A DNA stretch of 64,000 bases from Talinum fruticosum (Eukaryota; Streptophyta; Magnoliopsida; Caryophyllales; Talinaceae), in NCBI GenBank assembly GCA_021018815.1, contig JAITYX010000008.1, forward strand, positions 8,554,001 through 8,618,000, given 5' to 3'. The first letter of the stretch is position 1. Every line of letters begins with the position of its first letter. The notes under the pieces are model-generated. The model was given only the letters and a program-made list of their open reading frames with translations. It ran no database searches and was not told the origin of the DNA. This document shows, piece after piece, positions 13,101 through 23,041 of this stretch. The position numbers and the translations under genes were made by a program.

Positions 13101-14215
13101 GCTTCCACTACTTTACGTGTGGGTCACAACTCACAACTCACAAACACAACCAACCAAATGTGAATTTTTTTCTCCCTCCCCTCTTTATTTGCATGTATTT
13201 GTGTTATATCATACCGTATGTTTGTTGTTGTGCCTATATATCAAGTTCCATGCTTTATTCACCAAGTTTTTTACGTGTAAGTATCAATTTTTAAACTAAT
13301 TGTTATAGCTAGTCTTCACATTTTCTCCCCTTCCTAAAACTAGGGTTCTTTGTTTCCTTCTTTTTAGTGGGATTTCAACTCATGAATTTTGTATTTAATT
13401 CTTTTGTGTTGAATTTTTAGCCAACGTACCATATTAGTTATTGGTATGAGTAAAACTGCTTGCATTTAAACGTTTTTAGATTCTGGTTCCATATAATTCA
13501 CATTGAGTACTATTGTTGTAATTGTTGTTTATGAAACGCGAGAAAGGTGGAGGGCAGCGGAGCATTCCACTATACGATTCTTTCTTCCAAATTTTTGAAA
13601 ATGATAGATAATTTTAGTTTTCTTATGCTCTATATACAACTCTGCTTGTATATATTTTTATTTTATAGAAATATTTTATCTAGACTTGTTAAGTCTGATC
13701 TTATGTTATAACCCATGTTTAGGTATATTTTAAAATGAAGAGTTAAACTTGCAACCCCAAAATCAATGAGATGAAGAGCTAACTACATTAAATTTAATCA
13801 TACCTTCCATTTATTCGCTTTCATTGTCAACTAAATTTAATATTCCGTCATATTGCTAACCCAAATCAAATCAAACTAGACCAGTAACGAGAAGAGTCTT
13901 TTTTAAAGTAAGGTACTGCTATAGTAAAGTTTACAATAAATAGACATGATTTATCGAGACACATTTCATGGAAGCATTTGAAGAACTCAAAAATAACCCA
14001 TGATGAAGACTAATTATGCATCAAATAGTATAATTAACATAACATACCTTCATAATGGCTGTAACCCAAGATCTTCTTCCAGCAGAGTTGGTGCCAATAA
14101 TAGTGGTGAGAGGTTGAGTTCTAACCCTATGCCATAGCCATACATGATATGCCACCATTACCATCAAACCTGAGGGCACCAACACCATGTCCAAATAATA
14201 TTTCCTCCACTCCAT
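10173..14215 (-). CDS. DUF599 family membrane protein, 2 exons, with an apparent 1-nt frameshift
   Basis: Plant multi-pass membrane protein of unknown function. Exon 1 is 14215-14048, starting MEWRKYYLD; a second ATG lies one codon upstream at 14218. It carries the family motif YHVWLWHRVRTQP...IIGTNSAGRR. Exon 2 is 10744-10173, starting DNEKKNILAVQT, then hydrophobic helices (STLMATTSILLCSGLAA and ALKYVTLLLFFLFSFLCHS). The donor AAG|GTATG and acceptor ACAG|GAC are phase 0. The frame breaks at 10377-10380. Upstream reads ...NYVGELLERG, and the family-typical continuation FILNTIGNRLFYSALPLLLWIF lies in the next frame. One extra G in the GGGG run on the gene strand restores a protein of about 246 residues, the normal length. 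As read, translation stops at 10367 and loses the last helix. The 3.3 kb intron carries MITE-like DNA. Confidence 0.85.
10901..11154. repeat. Stowaway-like MITE, copy 2 (in DUF599 intron)
   Basis: Ends CCTCAATTTCATAATATTTG (left) and, inverted, CTGTATTTCATAATATTTG (right) are clear inverted repeats next to TA. The interior shares a 24-nt identical block (10981-11004) with 60301-60324 and is inversely related to 7022-7292. Confidence 0.65.
12656..12898. repeat. Imperfect inverted-repeat element in DUF599 intron
   Basis: Left end TTACCGCTGGAAAAATTCGG and right end, inverted, TTAGCGCTGGTAAAATTTCA resemble diverged terminal repeats about 240 bp apart. The interior is rich in TCGGA/CGGATTCGG words. 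Could be a small non-autonomous DNA transposon; class not assignable. Confidence 0.35.
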
Positions 14216-14396
14216 CACCTCCTTGAGCTCTTTCTCTCTCTTCTTGATCTCTCTCTTTTCTCCAATGGACTTGCCCTTGTGTGAGGCAATGAATCTCCCC
14301 CTCTTGATTTCTTGGTGGGTTTTTCAATTTATCATTTGGGTTTTGGGTTTTTTGCCCTCTAGTGTTTTCTTCACAACTTGGGCTGAAGGCTTGGGG

Positions 14397-14412
14397 TTAT
14401 ATATATATATAC
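14397..14412 (-). promoter_or_regulatory. Possible TATA element upstream of DUF599 gene
   Basis: On the gene strand an AGTATATATATATATAA stretch lies about 180 bp upstream of the start codon, followed by a CT-rich leader. Position fits a TATA box with a leader of roughly 150 nt, but a simple TA repeat is also possible. Confidence 0.35.
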
Positions 14413-16011
14413 TTGTTTAGAGAGAGAAAGATAGAGAGAGATTGGGGAATGGGGTGGAATGTAGGACATGATGTACAATTTTCACTATTAGAAGACAAGA
14501 AAAATAAAGAGGGCAAATGACTTTACTTTTTAGTATAATAAATTAAATTGCTTTTGTCTCATTTGGCCAAATTTATTAGGTCTTCCACTCATACTAGAGC
14601 ATTTTTTGTTTAGCTAAAGATGAATAAGAATTTCTAAACTTAAAAATGCATGTACATGTCATATTTATGTGCTCCCTAAAATAAGGAATTAAATGTATTG
14701 AACTACATAATTAACATTAATTACTTTAAGGAGTAAAATCAAAGAGGTTTGATTTATTAAAAGTATTTTTCTTACTATATTTAACGATAAAAATTTAGTG
14801 TTTGTTTGCGTTTCTTAGAAAAACTCTAGTGTCAATTCCACTATATAATTATATCTGATTACCAAGACGACAGACCCAACTAGTGGGATTTTTTTATTAA
14901 AAAAAAAAAAGTTTTGCCCTTGTGTTAGGTGCTGAGTAAAACAAAATTCTAGAAAGAAAAAAAGGAAAGCAAAAGGAAGGGTTTTTCTTTCTAGATTTGA
15001 AACTAAAGGACTTCATCTCATAACCAAGTTTTTTAGTAAAAATTTTGGGAGTTTGTCAAAGACTTTTCCTTTTGGCCTAATTCATAGAGAAAATGGTTTA
15101 TATCTAAAGGCTCGTAATAGAGAAAAAATACACAATTGATTCATTAAAACATGCAAGTTTTGCATGTCCTATAATATACTAATCAAGTTATTCATGTGTC
15201 TATTAAGGCAATATATACTCATCATATGCAAACATGAGGCATTTTCATATGATTTTATCTATATTTATTAATCCTCATATGATTTTTTTCTTCCTTGGTG
15301 GTACAAAATCTTCCTATGACTAGGACATTGGACTGCAAAATATATGTTGTACTTATCTTATACATTTCCTCTTTACTAGGGCTCTTGCTTGTACACATAT
15401 ATACATTGTTAGTTGGCAAAATTAAAGAAGTAAAACATAAACCTCCCGACCAATCAATTTCTAATAATATCTGAACTCGATTCTCTCGGGCTCTATAAAA
15501 TTTAAGCCTGAACCCCCAATTTATATTAATCAAGAGGTAAAATGATGTCTAAAGCTTTCGAAAGTTAGTATCAAGTATCTGCAATCAAATTAATGTCATA
15601 TGTACCGAAATTATACTTGTTGATACCCGAAAAAGAAAACGAAAAAGAAAAAGAAGCCCAAAGTCATAAATAGAATTGACCCATATAGCTTTAAAGGGTC
15701 GAATTGAAGTAGTTGTATTAATTTGCCCCTCAAGGAAAGGAAGGAGGGGACACCAATGAAGAGAGTAATGGGGGTCAATTGATGAGTTATAGTGGAAGTA
15801 CACTGGAAACCGTCTTGAGATTGCCTTACCAATACTCAACCACTATACTTGTTAATTAGTACGTAATCAATTCACTTTCAGAATTCTCTCACCTTTTGTG
15901 TGGGATACGTACGTATGTATGTATATATATGCTCATGAAATTCTTAACAAGAAAAACATTCCTATAGAAAAGTGGATTACGTACTTGCTATACGAAATAT
16001 CGAAATATCAT

Positions 16012-16085
16012 GTTAGTTTGCTCGATTGGTAAAATTTTTGACAACTGTTATTAGATATGATTCTCGTCTGTATAAACCTTTGCGT
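16012..16085 (+). repeat. SINE-like tRNA-derived fragment
   Basis: Contains TTTGCTCGATTGGTAAAA, close to a pol III A box (TNGCTCAGTTGGT), and about 40 nt further a weak B-box-like GATTCTCG. Typical of decayed plant SINE heads; weak evidence alone. Confidence 0.3.
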
Positions 16086-16359
16086 CTTTTCTGTACCATA
16101 AAAAGAAATCATCGTATAGAGATTGTGATAAGAGCAATACCTAACTGACAAAAAAATTATGTTTGAGAGTTAAAAACCCTTATCTAATGAGGCCAAAAAG
16201 ACAAATTTGTTCTCAAAGTTATCGACTTGTATAATACTAAGTTTCTTTTTCATTCAACTCAATTATGTGGTCCATTCAACTTGTTTCTATGCTTAACATT
16301 TGAAACCTTATCACTTCATTTTCGCACACATTAAAAATTACACGACTCAATCAATGATG

Positions 16360-16432
16360 TTTTAACCTAGTGATTAAAACCGAGGTGTGGGTCCTGGATA
16401 CATTAGGTCATAGACTCAATTTCATTTCTTTT
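16360..16432 (+). repeat. SINE-like tRNA-derived fragment
   Basis: CCTAGTGATTAAAACCGAGG resembles an A box with the CTAGTGGTTAAG-type spelling common in plant SINEs. It is followed by GGTCATAGACTCAATTTCAT, which resembles a decayed B box (GGTTCAATTCC). Confidence 0.3.
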
Positions 16433-17151
16433 ATTATATTGTACTATCATTCATGATTTCTTTGGATCAAAAGAATAAATAAAATTACCCAATAAAATCA
16501 TCAATGTTTGAGTCCAAAACATGTTTTCATGCACCCAATTGTATATACAAATATGACTACTAACTAATGAGTAATTAAGGCCCTAAATATGTATTAATCT
16601 TAAGTTGACTCCTTTTTCCACCCATTTTTGACCTTTGCTCATTATATAATATATATGAGAGGGAAAGAGGTTAAAAGGGCACTAACATAACTAAATACTT
16701 TCAATTAGCCAATTAGGTATGGTCATAATATATACATAGTCCTTAATTAACTTAAATTTTGACAAATATATATATAGATAAGATTTGTTTGGGTAAGTTC
16801 CTAAGAAAGGTCAAGAGGTTGTTTAATGTTATTTGAGTTGAATTAAGTTTTTTATTCTATGGTGGAAATGAGCAAGGAAAGTGGTTATATAAGTAAGCAT
16901 GCTTTTCTTTTCTTTTTTCATAGGTGACATCCACATAAGACCAATATATAGGTTATATGGCATATATAAATATATTATTCCAATTAATTCTAACCTAACT
17001 AAAATGACATCAATCACATTGAAATGTGATTTCCCTTATAAGGATCCACTCCACTTTAACCTAACTAAACATGTATGTAGTCGATTTTTAAATAATTATA
17101 ATACTAAAGTCACTCATGCATATAGAGTTGTGTTGCTCAAATTCAATTATA

Positions 17152-17189
17152 TTGTCTGTCTTTTATTGAATTGTCTGTCTTTTATTGAA
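17152..17189. repeat. 19-bp perfect tandem duplication
   Basis: TTGTCTGTCTTTTATTGAA occurs twice head to tail (17152-17170 and 17171-17189). A simple local duplication. Confidence 0.85.
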
Positions 17190-17428
17190 TGTTTATGTAC
17201 AAGGAAGTTACGAGTCTGATTAACTCAACATGGAGGATTACACAACGTAACGTTATACAAGAAACCATCACAAAGCTTTGTTTGTTGCCCACTTGTTAAG
17301 TGACAACATATAACTAATTAACCGATTTTATAAATCATATCGTACTTGGTTGCTAACTAGTTAGAAAGCACATATGAAATTTCAAAATATATACAATTTT
17401 GTTATCAGGAAAGCTGAGGTCAAACTGA

Positions 17429-17541
17429 TACTCCACCGTCCCGAAATAATAGTCCATCTTAAAGAAAGAACTTTAAGTATGTTTTGTAAAGAGTAAAATC
17501 TCCATTTTAAAATAAACTATCTTTTAAGGACGGAGGAAGTA
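17429..17541. repeat. Stowaway-type MITE (CTCCRCCGTCCC ends)
   Basis: A 113-bp element flanked by TA. Left end CTCCACCGTCCCGAAATAAT and right end, inverted, CTTCCTCCGTCCTTAAAAGA. The ends match the Stowaway consensus CTCCCTCCGT and the interior is AT-rich. Very short, non-autonomous. Confidence 0.75.
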
Positions 17542-17699
17542 AATTACTTCGGTTTTTTACACAAAGCACCATAGCTAGTGGCTACAGATATGTTGCGTTT
17601 TGCGTCCTTAGCACTATCAGCTCAATGGTACACAGGATGAATAACCTCATCCACCCCCTTTAGATTTTTTTTGAAAAAAAGGCTTTGGGCTCACGTCCA

Positions 17700-18420
17700 T
17701 TTATTTAAAGCATGCGTGGTGATTCTTATATTTTATCATTAACCATAATAAATGAAAGAAGTGGAAAGGGAGGACAGCCCCAAGTAGTTGGAGAAGAGAC
17801 CGAATGCCGCAAATGTGCCAGCTAGTTGCATTGTTAGCTTTTATAAGAATATGGTTGATATTACAACTTGTGAAATTCCTCATAAGATGAATGATGTCTT
17901 TAATAATGAAGTCGATTTGTCATGGTGGCTAAATAATTCCTTTGACTGCATCAACGATAATTTTGTTATCTTCCTCTATTTTTGAAGTCTCGTGAACTTT
18001 AGCTTGAGAGCTTCCTATATTCCAAACCTAAGTGCAGTAGCTTCGCCAACTATAATAGAAGTCTGTCCCAAATCTATCTGCTCCCGCACTTAACATGCTG
18101 CCTTCCTCATTTCGTACAATAAATCCAATAGTTGTCTTACTATTTATGAGTGATCCGTCAAAGTTGAGCTTGATCCATCCATGCAAAGGTCTATGCCATT
18201 TGACAAGATGCATTTGTTTTGGCAAAGAATGGTATTTGTAGCGTAGAGGTCTTTAGGTGAATTTCTCGTTCTTGAAATCCATTCCGCAAATGTCATTTTT
18301 GCGCTGATAATAGTTATGATGTGATCAAAATCTTCATTGTTGAAGATGAGGGCATTTCTCTCCTTTCAAATACTCCATATTAAAAATAGAACTCTGTCCA
18401 ACTGATTTGGTTGGAATGAA
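17700..18420 (-). pseudogene. Decayed LINE (non-LTR retrotransposon) 3' end with RNase H-like domain
   Basis: On the minus strand the broken frames spell the 3' part of a plant L1-type LINE. Near 18390 there is a WSI-stop-KERNALIF segment, which is the usual WxIWKxRN motif region. At 18225-18028 comes WHRPLHGWIKLNFDGS, the start of the RNase H-like domain, followed by GFIVRNEEGSMLSAGA. Then in other frames come GEATALRFGI-type residues and DNKIIVDAVKG-type residues, and at 17883-17701 MRNFTSCNINHILIKANNATSWH. Several frameshifts and stops show it is dead. No reverse transcriptase core or poly-A tail was found in the window. Confidence 0.75.
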
Positions 18421-21017
18421 GATTTGGCCGCCGGAGAATATCTCTCTCTATATATATATATATATTCACATTGATCCCTAATCACAATACAATGTCGATT
18501 CTGCACGAAACATGAAGAAAGTAATTAGATTTATCCAATCCAATCCACTGGTAAATTTTAGCTAGTGTTAGTGGAATCCACATTGGAGGGCTTCACTGAT
18601 TGAAATGGAGGGTTTTGAGGGGCTGATTTTTTTTTTTTTGGGGGGTGGGGGGGTAAGCTTCGGTTACTTGAAGGTCGAAGGTGGGGCTGGCAAATGACCA
18701 GTTGTAGGTGTCAACGAACCAGTTGAGGATTTTGTGGGTTTGAGTGTTGGCCCTAAATCTTAAATTTTTTAGATTGGTTTTTATGGAAGGTAGATTGTTA
18801 TAGTCTTGTGTAGGGCGTTCATATTCCGATTTAGACCAAATATCCAAAAAAAAAAAAATCTTGACCAGAAATCCAAATTTAGATAAGATTGAATTCGATC
18901 CGATTTTCGAGTCTAAAATTTGTGAATTTTAGATTTAGGCCCGGTCCGAATTGGTCTAAGATCTAATCAAGTTCGTCTGGGTTTGGACTGGTTGTTCCCG
19001 GTCTTATGTCCATGGTTTTTTAAGTTTTGGGTTTTGGTCCGGTCAGGTCCAGTTTTACTCGATGAACATCGAAAGTCTTGTGCTTCCTTACTTTCATCAG
19101 TATAGGTGATTTTGAAGTGTGCTGAGCTTTGTTAAGCTGTTTATTTTGGTTGTATTTTAAATTTTAAGAGTTGACACGTTAATAATTGGAAAATAAAAAG
19201 AAATCCACATCAAAAAATAAAGAAATCGATTAATTTAGTTGATAAAATCGAGTAGTTAACTAAATATGGTTTAAGTGTACACTAAAATAAGAAAAGAAGA
19301 GTTAGGTGGAACTTAGCTCTCATAGATTTAAGAAAGCTAATTTTGATGGATTCCACTCCTAAAATCTTTGATAGGAGGTGCCTGCACACAACTGTGGAAG
19401 CAGTTAATTATGGTCAAGCGTCCATCTCATTGGCAAAGGCTAGAGCTTTCGGGGACATACTTCAAGAGCCCATTTTGAGTGCACTGCACTTATATTATAA
19501 TCCAAGGTCATTCAAATGGCCATATCAATGATTCAAGGAAGAATTCAAAAACTACCATTGATTGATTTTCCCAGAGAAACTTTTAACCAACATATTGACT
19601 CTGTCGTACACGTGTCAAAAAAATTTATCACGTTATGTTTCCAACGATTCATCGCCCATAAAATTTGGTGGCATTCCGATATTGCAAACTAGCTTCAAAG
19701 TTGGTTACTGTTTGCAACCAAAAAAATTATTTGTATTAAATTTGACCAATACCCTCAAAATTTATATTATTCTCGTCTAATATTTCTATTTTTTTAGGCA
19801 AAAGATATTCAAGTTGATTGGTCTGATCCAACTTTATCCAACCCTATATCATTTCAATAAGATTTTTTTAACATACATTATTCCATTGTCACCAGAGTTT
19901 TTTTTTCCAAGTTGAGATACCTAAAGAGCCACTTTGACATTGGGATGAGGGTCCCTAGTTTGACTACAGATTCTCTTTCATAAAGAAACTAAACATATGT
20001 TAAAAACTTGCTAATCCACAGAAAAAAAGTGCATTAGAATGAGTACAAAATGGTTATCCCTTCAATGAAAAATTTAAGGTTTTTGCTTCTATTGGTTCCA
20101 GTGCTCTAGTATTAGCACAAAGAAAATTCAACATCCGTGGCCTAAGTGAGCTATGAGGTTTTTTTCGATAATTAATTAACCTTCAAAAGAGGTAAAAAAT
20201 GAAAAAAATAACTCAATCCTAATAATACACCTCATTAGGTTTTTCGACTCGTAAAGACACTTTTAAATCTAAGTATTACTCTGAATTATAGACACTTATA
20301 TGATTCATAATCATATTAAGTGACAAGTATTACTCCTAGCTCAGTTCAGATCAATATTAACCCCAAATAAGCTATGGGGTTAGATATTGCGTCTACAACT
20401 CTATACAAAGAAAACGACAAAAATCTTATTGTGAATCACGGAGTCTAGCTCTATAATTTAATCCGAAAAATTGTCTAAAAAACAAAAATTGACTTTTTAA
20501 AAACTGTATATATAGAGGAAAGCTTTGGATTAACGGCCTTCGCATCGAGAATTGATTCTTGAAAACTGATCCAAAGTCATGTGACTAATCATATCATACA
20601 ACAATTACGGAGTAATATTCAAAATTAATGAATGAAATAATTGCTAATTAAGAGGGAATTATAGCCCTGATTAGTCAAATCCAACCCCTGGCTGAGGAGA
20701 GAGAAAACAACGTGGGAGGTTTGTTGAAACTTGAAGCCGATGCCCATGTCCTGTGCCTTGGAGTCCGTACAATGAGTTTAAGTGAGAGAGGCGGAAGAAA
20801 AATACAAAAAATGTACAGTACTTGATTAAGCTCTCTCAAGTGGTGAATAAAGTACAATTAGCAAGTACCACAGCCACATGGCCGGAGACTGACAGTTTAG
20901 TCAGTTGAAAATGCCAAAATCAGTAATCAATTACTCTAATTATTGCCATTAAACCTTCTCTAGCTTTGATTATGAATAAATCATACTAACACATTTTCTT
21001 TTAGACAGAATACACCA

Positions 21018-21095
21018 ATGCAGCTAACTCAGCTGGTAAAGTCTATCGTACCTGAACTGTTCGATCAAGGTAGGTGTCAGACCCAAGTCTCTATG
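21018..21095 (+). repeat. SINE-like tRNA-derived fragment
   Basis: GCTAACTCAGCTGGTAAAGTC is close to a tRNA/SINE A box; GTGTCAGACCCAAGTCTC downstream resembles a decayed B box. It does not fold as a complete tRNA as far as I can see. Confidence 0.4.
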
Positions 21096-22277
21096 TCGCT
21101 TCCGTCCCTTGACATCACCAATTGCACCAACTCGTCTGACGTTAACTTGTTCGTCCTGTGAATTAAACGAAAAACCATTACCACGGAGTCCTATGAAGCA
21201 CTAGTTATCATCCCCCCCAAACCCACCCGCCCGCCCAAGTGAAATTGCAGAAGGTCGTTTCCATTTCCGTGCTAAAACCGGAAGCACAAGAAGCGATTTA
21301 AAGTACACTACAATCTCCTTTTCAGGTATCAAGGAAACAAAAGTCTGTCAACATAGAATGGCCAAGTGCCTAAGTAGCTCAAAAGCAAGGAGACTACAGA
21401 AATATTCTGTCGTAAGAATTGCTTTGTTGCATAGATGAGAAGTTTTTTTTTTTTTTTCTTTTGATCGACAAAGGGAGATGAGAAGTTTTTAGTTGCACAA
21501 AGTGCAGTTTGCTAGAAATAAAACTTCCAAAAACTGTATACTTGTGACAAAGTTATCTACCGTAAAATTATAACTGATTTTCCTAAGTTACAGTCTCTGG
21601 AGACAAAATGTCCAAGGTTCAAATAAAAATGACACCATAATCGATCAAAGTTTACCAAGATGATTGGAGAACTAACTTCTCTTAATAGAAATCCCAATGT
21701 CAGAAAAGCAAAGATGATGGTATGTGTCTTGCTGCCCAGATTTTAGTATGATTTTCCACCCAGGTATACGTCCAAGTGTCAAACTTGCCCATTTTCAGAA
21801 CATTTTGCATATTTCCAGCTTAAAACAATAACATCCATCTTGAAGTTTCAAGTCGTCCTACTTCCTACTCGGGCTGAAGCGTTGAGTGTAATACGGATAC
21901 TTGAGGTAAAATGAAGGGCTTAAATATCATTGTTTTTTTGTGTGTGAGTAATAAGGAGAGAGAGAAAAAGGCACACAGATTTGAATGAATTCCAAGAATC
22001 TCTCTATTTCATCAATGATGAGAGCAGTAAACCCATGTGACTTGTACGCTTAAATTCCGGAAAAAGAATGTGGAGGATGATGAGAAAAGAATGGGAGAGT
22101 GACAGAGTAAAAGAGAGGATGATTGAAAAATGAAGGAATACAAAACCCAGAACCCACAGATCCCCCATTAAGAATTCCTAATCTTTTAATGCACATCTTC
22201 AGTAAAGAACAAACAGTGTAATAATTTAACATTAAAAAACTATTAGAACCATAAATTCTTCCTGTCACTACTTATCC

Positions 22278-22287
22278 TATATAAATA
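22278..22287 (+). promoter_or_regulatory. TATA box of the SAUR gene
   Basis: TATATAAATA lies 88 bp upstream of the first ATG (22366). A start site about 30 bp downstream would give a leader of roughly 55 nt, normal for a SAUR gene, and makes 22366 the first ATG of the transcript. Confidence 0.6.
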
Positions 22288-22365
22288 GGCTCAAAGAGAT
22301 TTGCATAAGCCACCGACCCATTCAGAAAGAAAAATCTTGTCTTTACCCAGAAGTACATACACAAA

Positions 22366-23041
22366 ATGGAGTCCCCAAAAGCCAACAACAACAGCAGCAA
22401 GAATTCCACAATGGATCCTGCAGAAATGGGGTCCGGGAGGTCAAGGTCTACACAGCCTTACCCCCGACAGGCAAAGAAATCGTTCCGAGAAGTTCAAATC
22501 CAGTAAAATCAGTGACATTGTGAAACTCAAGCAAATGCTCAAGAAATGGAGAAAGCAAGCACATTCATCAACAATCAGCACTAGCAATGCCAATAACAGC
22601 AGTAGTAATGGCAGTAAAAAGGGCTCTTTAAGTAGAAGCAATAGTTTGAAGGGGATTACCTTTCTAAGAAGGTCTCTCTCCTTTACTGACGTCTCAGCTG
22701 CAGAGGCTTCGAGCAATGCAGTGCGAAAAGGATTCCTAGCAGTTCATGTCGGTGAGGATATGAAGCGATTTGTCATCCCGACAAGCTACCTGAGTCACCA
22801 AGCCTTTAGTGTCCTGCTCAAAGAAGCTGAGGAGGAGTTTGGCTTCCAGCAAGAAGGCGTCCTTAGAATCCCCTGTGAGGTGGAAGTGTTCGAGAACATC
22901 TTGAAGTTGGTCGAGGCAAAGAACAGTCCACAGAACAAGCAAACACCTCAGTTAAGCAGGAATGATGGCATCTTGTGTGGCTCGTTAGAGAGCCAGACCA
23001 TCTCTCAGTCTCACCATCCTGCAAGCCCAATGTGCAGATAA
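22366..23041 (+). CDS. SAUR-like auxin-responsive protein with disrupted 5' coding part
   Basis: SAUR proteins are small, auxin-induced regulators of cell expansion that act by inhibiting PP2C.D phosphatases. The SAUR domain is intact in one frame to the stop at 23041. It begins SSKISDIVKLKQMLKKWRKQA, then a Ser/Asn-rich linker, then the core GFLAVHVGEDMKRFVIPTSY...HQAFSVLLKEAEEEFGF and GVLRIPCEVEVFENIL. The first ATG after the TATA box (22366) starts a plausible MESPKA but is one base out of frame with the domain and stops at 22504-22506. The only ATG in frame near the front is 22535, which would remove the conserved ISDIVKLKQ helix. A 73-nt GT-AG intron, 22431-22503, would join MESPKA...AEMG to KISDIVKLKQ and give 200 residues; this is a model, not proven. 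The segment between is SINE-like. The long frame open from 22301 has no ATG start. Confidence 0.75.
22383..22499 (-). mobile_element. SINE-like segment (antisense) inside the SAUR 5' coding region
   Basis: The + strand begins with a CAA-type tail (CCAACAACAACAGCAGCAAG). Next come GAAATGGGGTCCGGGAGG, then CTACACAGCCTTACCCCC, then GGCAAAGAAATCGTTCCGA. I recognise this order (TTG-tailed 3' end, GTGGGGTCTGGGGAGGG, TACGCAGNCCTTACCCC, GNAGAGAGGCTGTTTCCGA) from the TS-like plant SINEs. It would be a 5'-truncated copy in reverse orientation. No clear target-site duplication was found. The similarity is recalled, not searched. Confidence 0.5.

Larger units (their letters stand above)
14420..22270. other. 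Repeat-rich intergenic spacer
   Basis: No intact gene found. It holds a Stowaway-like MITE (17429-17541), a decayed LINE 3' end (17700-18420), SINE-like tRNA-derived pieces (about 16012-16085, 16360-16432 and 21018-21095), a 19-bp tandem repeat (17152-17189) and a T/G-rich run near 18630-18652. The open frames at 19343-19531 and 19562-19780 look like no family I recognise. Confidence 0.55.

Noticed and set aside
18593..18847. Minus-strand 84-codon frame near the T/G run
   Set aside because: No family features; spans a poly-T/poly-G tract and TCGGG-rich degenerate repeat DNA.
21018..21095. Possible tRNA gene
   Set aside because: An A-box-like motif is present, but no complete cloverleaf with a proper acceptor stem and T loop could be formed; better read as a SINE-type fragment.
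22301..22365. Start of the SAUR frame at 22301
   Set aside because: The codon there is TTG, not ATG, and it lies at the expected transcription start just after the TATA box. Not a plant start codon in this context.
22441..22716. Leucine-rich open frame antisense to SAUR
   Set aside because: Mirror of the Ser/Asn/Lys-rich SAUR linker; no family features.
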